A stretch of 32,681 nucleotides of DNA, taken from the NCBI GenBank assembly GCA_020832415.1, contig JAFIES010000107.1, forward strand, positions 1 through 32,681, read 5' to 3'. Below the pieces are notes generated by a model. It was not told the origin of the DNA. It saw only the letters and a program-made list of their open reading frames with translations, and did not search any database. Within the stretch, counting starts at the first letter, position 1. Each line of letters starts with the position of its first letter. A program made the translations under genes and the position numbers. The stretch comes from Balneolaceae bacterium. GTDB lineage: Bacteria > Bacteroidota > Rhodothermia > Balneolales > Balneolaceae. Shown piece after piece: positions 23,945 through 32,252 of the stretch.

Positions 23945-24787
23945 GTGTATCGGCTTATAAACTACTTTTTTGGATTTATAGTGATCTACCTGTTCATTTT
24001 AGAGGCCGGAATGAACGACCATGCGATGATAATTATCGGATTAACACTCTCCGTTTTCGTTGCTTTCATTACATTTTTTGGAAACTGGATTACCCTCGAT
24101 GCCACCAAAGCCGTAATTATTCTCGGCACAATTGTTTTGGGATTTGGCGGATGGATGCTCGCTTTGGCAGTAATTTTGTTCTTTGCAACGGGGAGTTTGC
24201 TTACCCGAAAAAAACGGGTTTTGGGTATTACCGATCGATTTAAGCGAAACATCCCCCTGCATTTGCAAAAACGGCGGGATGGTTATCAGGTTTGGGCCAA
24301 TGGATTCTGGCTTGCGGTTTTTTGCCTGGGCTGGTTTCTTCTTTCAGCTGATGCTTTTTTAATTGCTGCATTTGTTACACTGGCTACTGCTACAGCAGAT
24401 ACCTGGGCTACAGAAGTTGGCACCGTTAAGCCGGGAAAAACTGTAAGTATTATCACGTTCAATCAGGTTGATGCAGGCACAGATGGCGGGGTGAGTATGA
24501 AGGGTACAGCGGCTGCGATATCCGGAGCGCTTATCATATCAATGGTTGTGTATTTCCTGAATTTTCCCAATTCTAATGCAGTCTTTTTCCTGGTTTTTGT
24601 GCTCGGAATTGTGGGATGTTTTATAGATTCAATCATTGGCGCTATACTAAATCGAAAAGGTTTAACTATCAATAAGCCAGCTGATTACAGCGGTTCTCAA
24701 GAATCTTTCACGAATAGTTTTGTTAACTGGGCCTCAACTGGTATCAGCGGATTGCTGGCATTATTTTTAACTCAAATAGTATTATGA
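23945..24787 (+). CDS. DUF92 family membrane protein (VTE6-like)
   Basis: This is a 280-residue polytopic protein with about seven membrane helices. Start GTG 23945 is taken because it gives a first hydrophobic helix (YFFGFIVIYLFILEAG); ATG 24011 is the alternative. Family marks: ATATADTWATEVGTVKPGK and DAGTDGGVSMKGTAAAISGA, the conserved acidic/Gly signature of DUF92 (TIGR00297). Plant VTE6 of this family is a phytyl-phosphate kinase; bacterial members may be polyprenyl- or lipid-phosphate kinases, but the substrate here is unknown. Its stop overlaps the symporter start by four bases (ATGA), indicating translational coupling. Confidence 0.85.
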   Translation: MYRLINYFFGFIVIYLFILEAGMNDHAMIIIGLTLSVFVAFITFFGNWITLDATKAVIILGTIVLGFGGWMLALAVILFFATGSLLTRKKRVLGITDRFKRNIPLHLQKRRDGYQVWANGFWLAVFCLGWFLLSADAFLIAAFVTLATATADTWATEVGTVKPGKTVSIITFNQVDAGTDGGVSMKGTAAAISGALIISMVVYFLNFPNSNAVFFLVFVLGIVGCFIDSIIGAILNRKGLTINKPADYSGSQESFTNSFVNWASTGISGLLALFLTQIVL

Positions 24788-26094
24788 TGAAGTGGTACAA
24801 AAAATTGCATTGGCAAATTATTATTGGAATGATTCTCGGTCTGTTATGGGGGCTATTTGCCAGTGTAATCGGCCTTATAGATTTTACCCAGGATTATATC
24901 AGGCCTTTTGGTACCATTTTTATTGATTTACTGAAACTCATTGCAGTGCCTCTTGTGCTGGTTTCTTTGGTTGTTGGGGTAGCCAGCCTGAACGATGTAA
25001 CCAAACTTTCACGAATGGGCGGTAAAACCGTAGCTATCTATATGGTTACAACCATTTTTGCCATAACCATTGGCCTTACTGTTGTAAATATTTTGAATCC
25101 CGGCGGAACTCTGCCCGAAGAAACCAGGGCTACACTCATCGAAAGTTATAGTGAAAATGTTGAGGGGAGAGACGAAGCCGCGGCTGCTCTGCAGGATCGA
25201 AGTTTTCTTGAATTTTTTGTTGATATCGTGCCTGAGAACTTCTTTGAAGCAGCATCGGACAACACCAATATGCTGCAAGTGGTATTTATCGCGCTATTGT
25301 TGGGAATTGGACTGATCAACATACCGGCCCAAAAAGGTCAGGCACTGATTAATGTATTTGAATCACTAAATGATGTGATCATTAAAATTGTCGATTTGAT
25401 CATGAAAACAGCTCCTTATGGAGTATTTGCCCTGATGGCAGCCGTAATTGTGGATTTGACCGGTGATGATCTCGGCCAGGCTCTGGTTCTGCTTAAAGCT
25501 CTCGGCTGGTACTGTATAGCTGTGCTTATCGGGTTGCTTCTGCACGTACTTATTGTCTACTCAACACTGTTCAAGCTTTTCAGTAAGATGAAGCTGCGGG
25601 ACTTCTTCAAGGCAATCCAACCGGCCATTTTACTTGGTTTCAGTACAAGTTCAAGTCTTGCTACCTTGCCGGTAACCATGGAAAGAGTGGAGAAAAACCT
25701 GGGCGTAAAAGAAGAGGTTTCAAGTTTTGTACTTCCGGTTGGAGCCACCATAAACATGGATGGTACGAGTTTATACCAGGCAGTAGCTGCCGTATTCATT
25801 GCCCAGGCTCTTGGTATGGATTTAACAATTGCGCAGCAATTAACCATTGTACTAACTGCAACAGCGGCATCGATTGGTGCGGCAGGTGTACCTGGAGCGG
25901 GCATTATCATGCTGGTAATTGTTCTGCAATCTGTACAAGTTCCAATTGAAGGAATCGCCCTGATTTTAGGTGTTGACCGCATACTTGATATGGCAAGAAC
26001 CGCTGTTAATATAACAGGTGATGCAGCCGTCTCTGTAGCGGTTGCCCACACAGAGGGTAAACTTGGTGATCTGCATTTTGATGATGAAGATTAA
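24784..26094 (+). CDS. Dicarboxylate/amino acid:cation symporter (DAACS/SDF family)
   Basis: This is a 436-residue membrane transporter of the GltP/DctA family, of usual length. Hallmarks: the serine-rich hairpin loop LLGFSTSSSLATLPVTMERV, the TM7 motif INMDGTSLYQAVAAVFIAQ, the HP2 GAAGVPGAG loop, and the TM8 substrate motif DRILDMARTAVNITGD. It imports acidic amino acids or C4-dicarboxylates with sodium or protons; the exact substrate is undecided. There is an extra hydrophilic loop around residues 115-145. It overlaps the DUF92 stop, so it is expected on the same transcript. Confidence 0.93.
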   Translation: MMKWYKKLHWQIIIGMILGLLWGLFASVIGLIDFTQDYIRPFGTIFIDLLKLIAVPLVLVSLVVGVASLNDVTKLSRMGGKTVAIYMVTTIFAITIGLTVVNILNPGGTLPEETRATLIESYSENVEGRDEAAAALQDRSFLEFFVDIVPENFFEAASDNTNMLQVVFIALLLGIGLINIPAQKGQALINVFESLNDVIIKIVDLIMKTAPYGVFALMAAVIVDLTGDDLGQALVLLKALGWYCIAVLIGLLLHVLIVYSTLFKLFSKMKLRDFFKAIQPAILLGFSTSSSLATLPVTMERVEKNLGVKEEVSSFVLPVGATINMDGTSLYQAVAAVFIAQALGMDLTIAQQLTIVLTATAASIGAAGVPGAGIIMLVIVLQSVQVPIEGIALILGVDRILDMARTAVNITGDAAVSVAVAHTEGKLGDLHFDDED

Positions 26095-26108
26095 ATCAAA
26101 CCTTCAGA

Positions 26109-26144
26109 GTTCTTTATCCGTTTGCAGGCCAAAGGATAAAGAAC
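26109..26144 (+). terminator. Hairpin after the symporter gene
   Basis: A perfect 11-bp stem GTTCTTTATCC (26109-26119) with GGATAAAGAAC (26134-26144) and a 14-nt loop begins 15 nt after the stop codon. No T-run follows, so it may be a weak or Rho-assisted terminator or a 3'-end stabiliser. Confidence 0.5.
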
Positions 26145-26207
26145 GTATCTGAGCGCTTTCCGGTTTATAGTTGTGATATGAATAAACTCTCTAATACTTT
26201 AAACAGA

Positions 26208-26242
26208 AACAAATTGAACCGGCCTGCGTTAATCAATTTGTT
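26208..26242 (+). promoter_or_regulatory. Stem-loop upstream of the TPR gene
   Basis: A perfect 10-bp inverted repeat AACAAATTGA (26208-26217) with TCAATTTGTT (26233-26242) and a 15-nt loop lies 37 bp before the start at 26279. It could be an operator or a 5'-UTR hairpin. Confidence 0.4.
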
Positions 26243-26278
26243 CTAAAATCATAATTTCTATCTCTATTCATCCCACTT

Positions 26279-27199
26279 ATGTACATGCTGTTCCTTTTGC
26301 TATTCTCTGCTATAAGCTTATCCGATAATTATACAGTAGAGGAACCCTCAAGCAGTATTACAACTGCATTTGAGGCTCAGTTAAATGATGGGATCGATGC
26401 TTTTTATAGAACAGATTGGGTTGAAGCCAGAAGCATTTTCAAAAATATGAAAGAGCAGTGGCCCGATGATCCTCGTCCATATTTTTTTGAATCGATGATG
26501 CCCTTTTTGGAATATTTCTTTGTGGAACAAAGCGGTGATTTAGCCAATGATTTCCTGGAGAAATCGGAAAAGGCAGTTAAACTAAGTGAGCAGCGGCTCA
26601 ATTCTTCACCAAATGATACCACAATGGTTCTTATGCTGAGTGGTTTGCACGGATACAGAGGTTTGGTTGCCGCAGGTCAAAGCAATCACAGAATAGCACT
26701 AAGCAGTGGATTGACAGGCTTCAACTATACACGAAAACTGCTCTCTATGGATTCAGCAAGGCCTGATGCCCGCATTGGCAGAGGAATGTTCTACTACATG
26801 GTAGGAAGTATACCGAGCGGAATGAGATGGGCATCGAACATGGTAGGCCTTCGCGCCGATGTAGATGATGGATTTAATGAGTTGAAACTTGCAGCTGAAA
26901 GTGATTCTTATATAAGGAATGATGCTTTAATGATGCTTATGTATCTCTATCATAAAGAGGAGAGATTTGATGACGCACTTTACTATGCAGAAGAACTTAC
27001 AAGTCACCTGCCGGATAATGTGATATTTCTCTATAAAAAGGCAGAAATTCACAAAGAACTTGGCAATATTAATGATGCGATAAACGTATACAGCTCAATC
27101 GAAAGGAAGAACAATCCAAGTTTACAGTCAATTACTGAAAACAGCCAAAAAAAACGGATTGAGCTCGAAAAAAACGTTATCAGAGTAGTAAATGACTAA
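26279..27199 (+). CDS. Exported TPR-like protein
   Basis: This is a 306-residue protein with a short hydrophobic signal sequence (about 1-15) and a helical body. Recognisable TPR units lie near residues 32-65 (LNDGIDAFYRTDWVEARSIF) and 225-275 (EERFDDALYYAEELTSHLPD, then NINDAINVYSSIE). The middle is a conserved-looking helical region with no catalytic motif that I know. A scaffold role in the periplasm is likely. It starts 50 bp before the T9SS cargo gene in the same direction and may be cotranscribed with it. Confidence 0.75.
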   Translation: MYMLFLLLFSAISLSDNYTVEEPSSSITTAFEAQLNDGIDAFYRTDWVEARSIFKNMKEQWPDDPRPYFFESMMPFLEYFFVEQSGDLANDFLEKSEKAVKLSEQRLNSSPNDTTMVLMLSGLHGYRGLVAAGQSNHRIALSSGLTGFNYTRKLLSMDSARPDARIGRGMFYYMVGSIPSGMRWASNMVGLRADVDDGFNELKLAAESDSYIRNDALMMLMYLYHKEERFDDALYYAEELTSHLPDNVIFLYKKAEIHKELGNINDAINVYSSIERKNNPSLQSITENSQKKRIELEKNVIRVVND

Positions 27200-27248
27200 A
27201 TAATTTTTAACATTATACTTTGGTACGACTCTATCGCATTTGACGCCT

Positions 27249-29708
27249 ATGAGAACAAAGTTACAAGCAAAACGATTTAGCAAAATTTCTTCCCTGTTTG
27301 CAATACTATTTGCTTGTACTTGCAGTATGCTCTTCGCTCAAATTCCGCTTAAAGATGGTTCTGCTATTGATATCCGGTTTACAAGTGGTGCTTCTCAAAT
27401 TACTCAATCTTCATTTGTTTACTCACTTCAGGATATCGAATCACTTACCGGGCGAAACCTGACAATTGAATCATCACAGTGGGCTGAAATTTTTGAAGCA
27501 AATGAAGCAGCAGCGAACTATTATCTCTCCGAAAACAGGCAATATGTTTCAGCGGGTAAAATGAATGTTGCGGGTGCAGAAACAACTTCATTTTTTGCCT
27601 TTACCCTGAAAAATGATAGTGAGCACAACTTCAGTGAAATTTTCGCTGCTTTTGATATGCTCTACAACAAATCTGCTTTTTCAAATACATATGATCTCAG
27701 GCTTATGTATCGCATCAATAATTCTGAATGGGAGACTTTGAATAGTGCAGGCTTTTCAACAGCAAATCTTGAAATGGGAGAGGAGCCATGGAACTCACTA
27801 TCTATTCAACTGAATATTGATGACATTTTCCTTAGAAGCGGAGACGAACTTGATCTGGTTTGGTATTTTGACGATTTGAATGATCCGGATGATGTTATTC
27901 CATTAATGATGCAGAGAGTTGAGGTTGAGCCAAAGATCAGCAACCAGAGCGCATTGGATCGAGGATCAATAGTTATTACCGAAATTATGCCATCGTTCTC
28001 TTTTGATGGGACCACTTTTGAATACATTGAATTATATAATCCCACCAACTCTCCGGTCTCCCTGAAAGGTATCGAGATAAGAAGTTCAATGGGTTCACAC
28101 GTTATTCAAAGGGATTTGGTTGTTGACCCGTACCAGGTATTGGTACTTTCAAATATGGACATCTCTGATCTTCCAACTGTACGAAATAACTATTTTTATA
28201 CTGGTTCAGTAGTTCCCGGTGGAAACGGAAGGATTGAGTTCTTATTTAACTCCACAGCAGTTGCAAGCGCAACTTATAACAATGCAGAGCCCGGGGTATC
28301 CCTTCAGTTAGACAGAGTAATTAATGCGTTTGATGGCTACACAAGTATGAGAAATCTGCAGCCATCAGAGCAGATAATCTATGGTGATATACTTGGCAGT
28401 CCCGGAGCGTTCTCGGTGACTTTGGCTCTCTACAAAAAAACGATTTCTGAACCGGGCTGGCACTTAATCTCACTTCCGGGATTTTTTAATGAGAGATTAA
28501 GCAGAAATCAGAACATTTCGTTTTATGAGTTAAACGGTGAACAGATTCAAGATGATGCCATACGTCCGTTCGAACCCATTTTCATCTACAAATCAGACAG
28601 TAACCCATTTACTCTGTTTGTTGAGGAAGATGTTAGCCAAAGACAGCAGACTTCCGTTGATAATACTGTAAGAAATTATCCTGAGATCAATTTAAGCTCA
28701 GTTAATGCTCAGAATATCAGAGATCTGAATTCGCCGCTAGTGAATATATGGGACATTAGAAAAAACGACTTTTCACTAAAATTTTCTGATGATATTTCCA
28801 CAGATATCTGGACACCTCTCTTTGTAAACAGCGAATCATCAGAATCTGTTTCAAACGGAAACAGGCCAAGTAACAGGACCTACTTAGACAGGTACATACC
28901 TATTACACTAAATGAGGGAAGCAGCAGCCAAAAGAGACAACTTGATATTGCCGTTCTTGGGTTCATGGAGCAATCGGCGGGCAGAGACCCTGTTCGGTAT
29001 GATTTGCCAAAGTTAACATCTGTGCTTCCATATCAGGACGATGAAGGGGCTAATCAGCTATTTTTAAGTTTTGAAGATTCACATTTTCGCACGAACTCTT
29101 TTACACACCTGCCATATAATCCGGATAAAAGTTACCGGGTTGGTCTCGGTACTGATTTAGTAATGCAATCGGGTAATATGGTTATTGAATGGAGTATCAC
29201 AGATCAAATTCCTGAAGAGTGGAAAATCTCCTTAGAGGATACACAAACAGGTACGATTACAGATATGCGTGAAGTAAATTCGTACAGATTCCGAAGTGCT
29301 GGAAAGGAAATTGAAGTATCCAATGCAAGAGATCGTAACTATACGGATGTCTCTGTTCTGAGCAACAGTGAAGGTTACAGATTTTATATCACAATCGAAC
29401 CATTTGAAGAAGTTGCTGAACAGGAAGAGACTATTGAAACACCGGGAATTGTTGAGTTGAGACCGAACTACCCCAATCCATTTAATCCATCTACAAATAT
29501 TAGCTTTTACCTGCCTGAGGAGCGTCCTGTTCGTCTTGGTATTTACAATATTGTGGGTCAGCAGGTAGCACTATTGATGGATGATACTATCCAGCCGGGA
29601 GAACATTCTGTGGTTTGGAACGCCATGAACAATCCAAGTGGTATATATATTGTTCAGCTTGAAACCGGAAACAGAACTCTCACACGTAAAATTACATTAA
29701 TAAAGTAG
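27249..29708 (+). CDS. Secreted lamin-tail-domain protein with T9SS type A sorting signal
   Basis: This is a 819-residue protein from ATG 27249; TTG 27240 upstream is in frame but less likely. It has a signal peptide (to about residue 31, cut near MLFAQ). A lamin-tail domain spans about residues 238-355 (IVITEIMPSF, FEYIELYNPTNSPVSLKGIE, LVVDPYQVLVLSN). The C-terminal 80 residues are a T9SS type A sorting domain with NYPNPFNPSTNISFYLPE, the block LGIYNIVGQQVALL and a final GNRTLTRKITLIK strand. It should cross the outer membrane through T9SS and be released or surface-attached. The central region is beta-rich and unassigned. The YPNPFNPST form is typical of Balneolota/Rhodothermia and related groups. 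Confidence 0.88.
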   Translation: MRTKLQAKRFSKISSLFAILFACTCSMLFAQIPLKDGSAIDIRFTSGASQITQSSFVYSLQDIESLTGRNLTIESSQWAEIFEANEAAANYYLSENRQYVSAGKMNVAGAETTSFFAFTLKNDSEHNFSEIFAAFDMLYNKSAFSNTYDLRLMYRINNSEWETLNSAGFSTANLEMGEEPWNSLSIQLNIDDIFLRSGDELDLVWYFDDLNDPDDVIPLMMQRVEVEPKISNQSALDRGSIVITEIMPSFSFDGTTFEYIELYNPTNSPVSLKGIEIRSSMGSHVIQRDLVVDPYQVLVLSNMDISDLPTVRNNYFYTGSVVPGGNGRIEFLFNSTAVASATYNNAEPGVSLQLDRVINAFDGYTSMRNLQPSEQIIYGDILGSPGAFSVTLALYKKTISEPGWHLISLPGFFNERLSRNQNISFYELNGEQIQDDAIRPFEPIFIYKSDSNPFTLFVEEDVSQRQQTSVDNTVRNYPEINLSSVNAQNIRDLNSPLVNIWDIRKNDFSLKFSDDISTDIWTPLFVNSESSESVSNGNRPSNRTYLDRYIPITLNEGSSSQKRQLDIAVLGFMEQSAGRDPVRYDLPKLTSVLPYQDDEGANQLFLSFEDSHFRTNSFTHLPYNPDKSYRVGLGTDLVMQSGNMVIEWSITDQIPEEWKISLEDTQTGTITDMREVNSYRFRSAGKEIEVSNARDRNYTDVSVLSNSEGYRFYITIEPFEEVAEQEETIETPGIVELRPNYPNPFNPSTNISFYLPEERPVRLGIYNIVGQQVALLMDDTIQPGEHSVVWNAMNNPSGIYIVQLETGNRTLTRKITLIK

Positions 29709-29759
29709 ATCACATCAAAAAATTAACATATAACTAACCAAACATACTTTAATCAGGAC

Positions 29760-30578
29760 ATGCAGTTTAAGACAGCTATGGACACCGATGTGCCGGAAAT
29801 TGGACTTGGCACACACAGATTATACGGCAAAGAGTGTAAACAAATAGTACGTGAGGCTTTGGATATTGGCTATCGCCATGTTGATACGGCTCAAATATAC
29901 AAAAATGAAAAAGAGGTGGGTGATGCCATTTACTCCTCCTCAGTTGACCGTGAAGAGATCTTCTTAACAACCAAAATCTGGCATACAAATCTCGACCATG
30001 ATGACGTGCTGCAATCGGTAGAGGAGAGTCTTAAACTGCTGCGTGTACCTTATGTTGACCTTCTGTTGATCCATTGGCCCAATAAACAATTTTCCCTTCA
30101 ACAAACACTCGAAGCTATGCTGGCACTTCGTGATCAGGGTAAAGCTCTGAATATTGGGGTTAGTAACTTTCCACTCTCGTTGACGCAGGAGGTTATCGAG
30201 GATTTGAGGATTCCAATTTTCACAAATCAGGTAGAATTCCATCCTTTTCTTGAGCAGTTCAATTTACTTGATTACAGTTATGATAAGGAGTTCCTCATTA
30301 CCGCCTATAGCCCGCTGGCACAAGGAAAGGTGAATGAGAACCAGGTTCTCAGGAAGATTGGAGCGGAATATGGTAAATCACCATCGCAGATTGCACTAAG
30401 ATGGTTAATTGAACAAGAGAATGTAATTGCCATTCCAAAAGCATCTTCAAAAGAACATCTCGCTGAAAATATTGATATCTACGATTTTGAACTTTCTGAT
30501 GAGCATTTCGAACAGATCGATTCATTAGATAAGTCGATGAGAATTGTGAATCCATCCTTTGCTCCCCACTGGGATTAA
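29760..30578 (+). CDS. Aldo/keto reductase
   Basis: This is a 272-residue NADPH-dependent oxidoreductase with a TIM-barrel fold. The catalytic tetrad is Asp42 and Tyr47 (VDTAQIYKNE), Lys72 (LTTKIWH) and His105 (LLIHWPN). The cofactor end is visible in AIPKASSKEHLAENIDIYDF. It is closest to the AKR5-type 2,5-diketo-gluconate reductases (DkgA/DkgB) by length and motifs; the physiological aldehyde is unknown. It begins 51 bp after the T9SS cargo gene and could be read from it, although the two functions are unrelated. Confidence 0.92.
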   Translation: MQFKTAMDTDVPEIGLGTHRLYGKECKQIVREALDIGYRHVDTAQIYKNEKEVGDAIYSSSVDREEIFLTTKIWHTNLDHDDVLQSVEESLKLLRVPYVDLLLIHWPNKQFSLQQTLEAMLALRDQGKALNIGVSNFPLSLTQEVIEDLRIPIFTNQVEFHPFLEQFNLLDYSYDKEFLITAYSPLAQGKVNENQVLRKIGAEYGKSPSQIALRWLIEQENVIAIPKASSKEHLAENIDIYDFELSDEHFEQIDSLDKSMRIVNPSFAPHWD

Positions 30579-30609
30579 CGAGCAAGGAACGATCGTTTCT
30601 ATTTACTAA

Positions 30610-30685
30610 TTGTTTAGCATAGAAAGTAAACGAAATTAGCTGTTTACACTAAACAAGTACAAAAAATGAATTTCTATGCTAAACA
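30610..30685. promoter_or_regulatory. Concentric palindrome with four TGTTTA half-sites
   Basis: Half-sites TGTTTAG (30611-30617) and TGTTTAC (30641-30647) face CTAAACA (30649-30655) and CTAAACA (30679-30685). All are symmetric about base 30648. The outer arms are a perfect 15-bp repeat TGTTTAGCATAGAAA/TTTCTATGCTAAACA, and the inner dyad is TGTTTA-CAC-TAAACA. Inner and outer half-sites are 30 bp apart on each side, near three helical turns. The right arm covers the start codon of the next small gene. Confidence 0.6.
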
Positions 30686-30852
30686 CATCGGACTATTTTA
30701 TCCTTTCTGCTGCAATTATTTCAATGATACTATCCATTGTACTATGGTTTACCATTGATCAGAATGCAGGTCTCTTTGTTGGTATATGGGTACCATCAAT
30801 CCTCGGTTTTGGGGCCTATTTTAAAATTTTGAAATATGGTGGCCGCTCATGA
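30676..30852 (+). CDS. Small membrane protein, 58 residues
   Basis: ATG 30676 to TGA 30850-30852. There are two hydrophobic helices (about residues 5-27 and 32-52) with GLFVGIWVPSILGFGAYFK between and within them. I recall similar small proteins of unknown function in several phyla, carrying an LFVGLWVPSIL-like motif. Its stop overlaps the next start (ATGA), which supports both being real. The start codon lies inside the right arm of the palindrome at 30671-30685. Confidence 0.65.
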   Translation: MLNTSDYFILSAAIISMILSIVLWFTIDQNAGLFVGIWVPSILGFGAYFKILKYGGRS

Positions 30853-31001
30853 ACATTCCTTTCATATTTACATCCGGAATAATTGTTGTGATCATCTTTT
30901 TAATTGGTTTGATCTACACATTTAAAGAGTTCAAAACAATGCAAAACAACCCGGAAAATTATCGCAGGGACCGTTCGGATGACCCCAAAGTGATTAAATG
31001 A
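30849..31001 (+). CDS. Small single-pass membrane protein, 50 residues
   Basis: ATG 30849 overlaps the stop of the preceding 58-residue gene by four bases. It has one N-terminal membrane helix (about residues 4-26, FTSGIIVVIIFLIGLIYTF), then a polar tail with NNPENYRRDRSDD. Probably translated as a pair with its neighbour, perhaps forming a small membrane complex. No function is recognised. It converges on the thioesterase gene with a 5-bp gap. Confidence 0.6.
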   Translation: MNIPFIFTSGIIVVIIFLIGLIYTFKEFKTMQNNPENYRRDRSDDPKVIK

Positions 31002-31006
31002 TATAC

Positions 31007-31756
31007 TTATCTCCACATTGATAGAGCAATAGCCAGCTCTTTACCGTCAGGTTTGTTACTGATGGAATGGTTGACTATTAAGCCATCAGAATTCTCGGAT
31101 AGGGTGTACTTCAGATAAATTTGATCGTGCAGTTTAGCTTCAGCCATATATTGTATCTGAAAATCAATACACTCTTTTTTCTCAAGCAACTCTGAATCGA
31201 TATAACCTGTGAGCCAATTAATGTACGCTACGTTGTTGGGGTGATTATTCATGTCCAGGTCAAAATTCCCGACAGTTGTTACCAGATGATTCATCTCACT
31301 TACCGGTGCGTCAAAAGTACCCTTCGGTTCAATAACGTGCGTTGAAACCTGCTGGCCGAATAATTTTATTTCATCAGGCAATTTTACAGCCCTTCTTTTA
31401 TTGATATCCAGTACAATCCATTGGCTTACTCCAAGTGCTACAACATTCCCATTATTGTCTGTCATTTTATAATCCCTGTATGCTCTGAATCCATCACCAA
31501 TTGAAGGCCAGGTTTCAACATGAACAGTTTCCCATCTTAGTGGATATCTTATAACGTTAACATGCATTTTATACAATACCCATGTAAGTCCTTTTTTGTG
31601 TAAGTCTTCTATATCGAAGTTCAATTCATGTGCATGTAGCCCTGCTACTTCCTGGAAATAGTTACAAATAGAAAGGAGTGATGTATTTTTCAAACTCCCC
31701 ACTTCGTATGATCTGATCTTGAACTCTTTTTTGTATGTAAAATTCACTTTATTCAT
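31007..31756 (-). CDS. Acyl-ACP thioesterase (FatA/FatB-like)
   Basis: This is a 249-residue protein with two tandem hotdog domains, the layout of plant FatA/FatB and bacterial acyl-ACP thioesterases. The N-terminal domain carries FKIRSYEVGSLKNTSLLSI and GLTWVLYKMHVNV. The second hotdog starts with NFDLDMNNHPNNVAYINWL (residues 164-182), where Asp168, Asn170 and His172 are candidate catalytic residues, as in DxNxHVNN of the family. It releases free fatty acids from acyl carrier protein. Chain-length preference cannot be predicted. It is divergent from nrdJ across a long gap. Confidence 0.88.
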   Translation of the reverse strand: MNKVNFTYKKEFKIRSYEVGSLKNTSLLSICNYFQEVAGLHAHELNFDIEDLHKKGLTWVLYKMHVNVIRYPLRWETVHVETWPSIGDGFRAYRDYKMTDNNGNVVALGVSQWIVLDINKRRAVKLPDEIKLFGQQVSTHVIEPKGTFDAPVSEMNHLVTTVGNFDLDMNNHPNNVAYINWLTGYIDSELLEKKECIDFQIQYMAEAKLHDQIYLKYTLSENSDGLIVNHSISNKPDGKELAIALSMWR

Positions 31757-31873
31757 GGTAATTGAGATATAATTATACTAAATATTGAAATGATAATGAT
31801 GATATAAATTGGTTGTAATAATTGAATCGTATTTAATGTCAGTGCAGAATGACATGTTACCGCGAAGAAAACT

Positions 31874-31890
31874 ATGATATATATTATCAT
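31874..31890. promoter_or_regulatory. AT-rich dyad ATGATATATATTATCAT
   Basis: A perfect dyad (ATGATA/TATCAT, 5-nt centre) lies 24 bp from the first DnaA box. It could be a regulator site or an easily melted segment. NrdR boxes (consensus near acaCwATATATwGtgt) are only loosely similar. Confidence 0.3.
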
Positions 31891-31913
31891 GTAAAAATGT
31901 TCGACTACCTGAT

Positions 31914-32125
31914 TGTGGATAACTTTCAAAGTTTGTGGATAACTTAAAAACCTTCAAAATTAGCTTTATAGAGCATGTTTTTATCCACACAAATATTTTA
32001 CAGAACCTGACTAACGAAATTCAATGTCTGTAAAATAAATGAAATTTTCTCTTGATATTTTCAAGATTAAATTTGAGAGTTAATTAATAAATGAATTGTG
32101 GATAACTATGGGTATTTGTGGAAAA
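31914..32125. promoter_or_regulatory. DnaA-box cluster: oriC-like or nrdJ control region
   Basis: Perfect DnaA boxes (TTATCCACA or its complement TGTGGATAA) occur at 31914-31922, 31934-31942, 31981-31989 and 32097-32105. A one-mismatch box TGTGGAAAA lies at 32117-32125. Two pairs are spaced exactly 20 bp. The surrounding 496-bp gap (31757-32252) is strongly AT-rich with no ORF. This matches replication-origin organisation. Alternatively, DnaA boxes control ribonucleotide reductase, as for E. coli nrdAB, and nrdJ begins 128 bp downstream. Confidence 0.75.
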
Positions 32126-32181
32126 GTATTGGATATTTTTCTTGCTGTCTCTCTCTGTCTAAAATATATTACTCGGTACGT

Positions 32182-32198
32182 TAAAGAGAAGCTCTTTA
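32182..32198. promoter_or_regulatory. Short hairpin TAAAGAG-AAG-CTCTTTA upstream of nrdJ
   Basis: A perfect 7-bp inverted repeat with a 3-nt loop lies 55 bp before the nrdJ start. It could be an operator or leader hairpin. I see no cobalamin-riboswitch B12 box in the leader, although the enzyme uses B12. Confidence 0.35.
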
Positions 32199-32252
32199 CA
32201 GAATTTTAACTCATCACCAGACACAAAACACTGCCAGAACAGGAGATTATTT

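Noticed and set aside
26149-26160. GAGCGCTTTCC as another member of the TGGAAACGCTTCCA operator family
   Set aside because: The half-site spacing is one base short and the left half does not match.
30586-30600. GGAACGATCGTTTC as a PsrA-like fatty-acid regulator site
   Set aside because: It lies just after the aldo/keto reductase stop and is an isolated short palindrome with no promoter role evident.
32100-32252. Possible cobalamin riboswitch before the B12-dependent reductase
   Set aside because: No recognisable B12-box sequence or matching multi-stem fold; only one small hairpin is visible.
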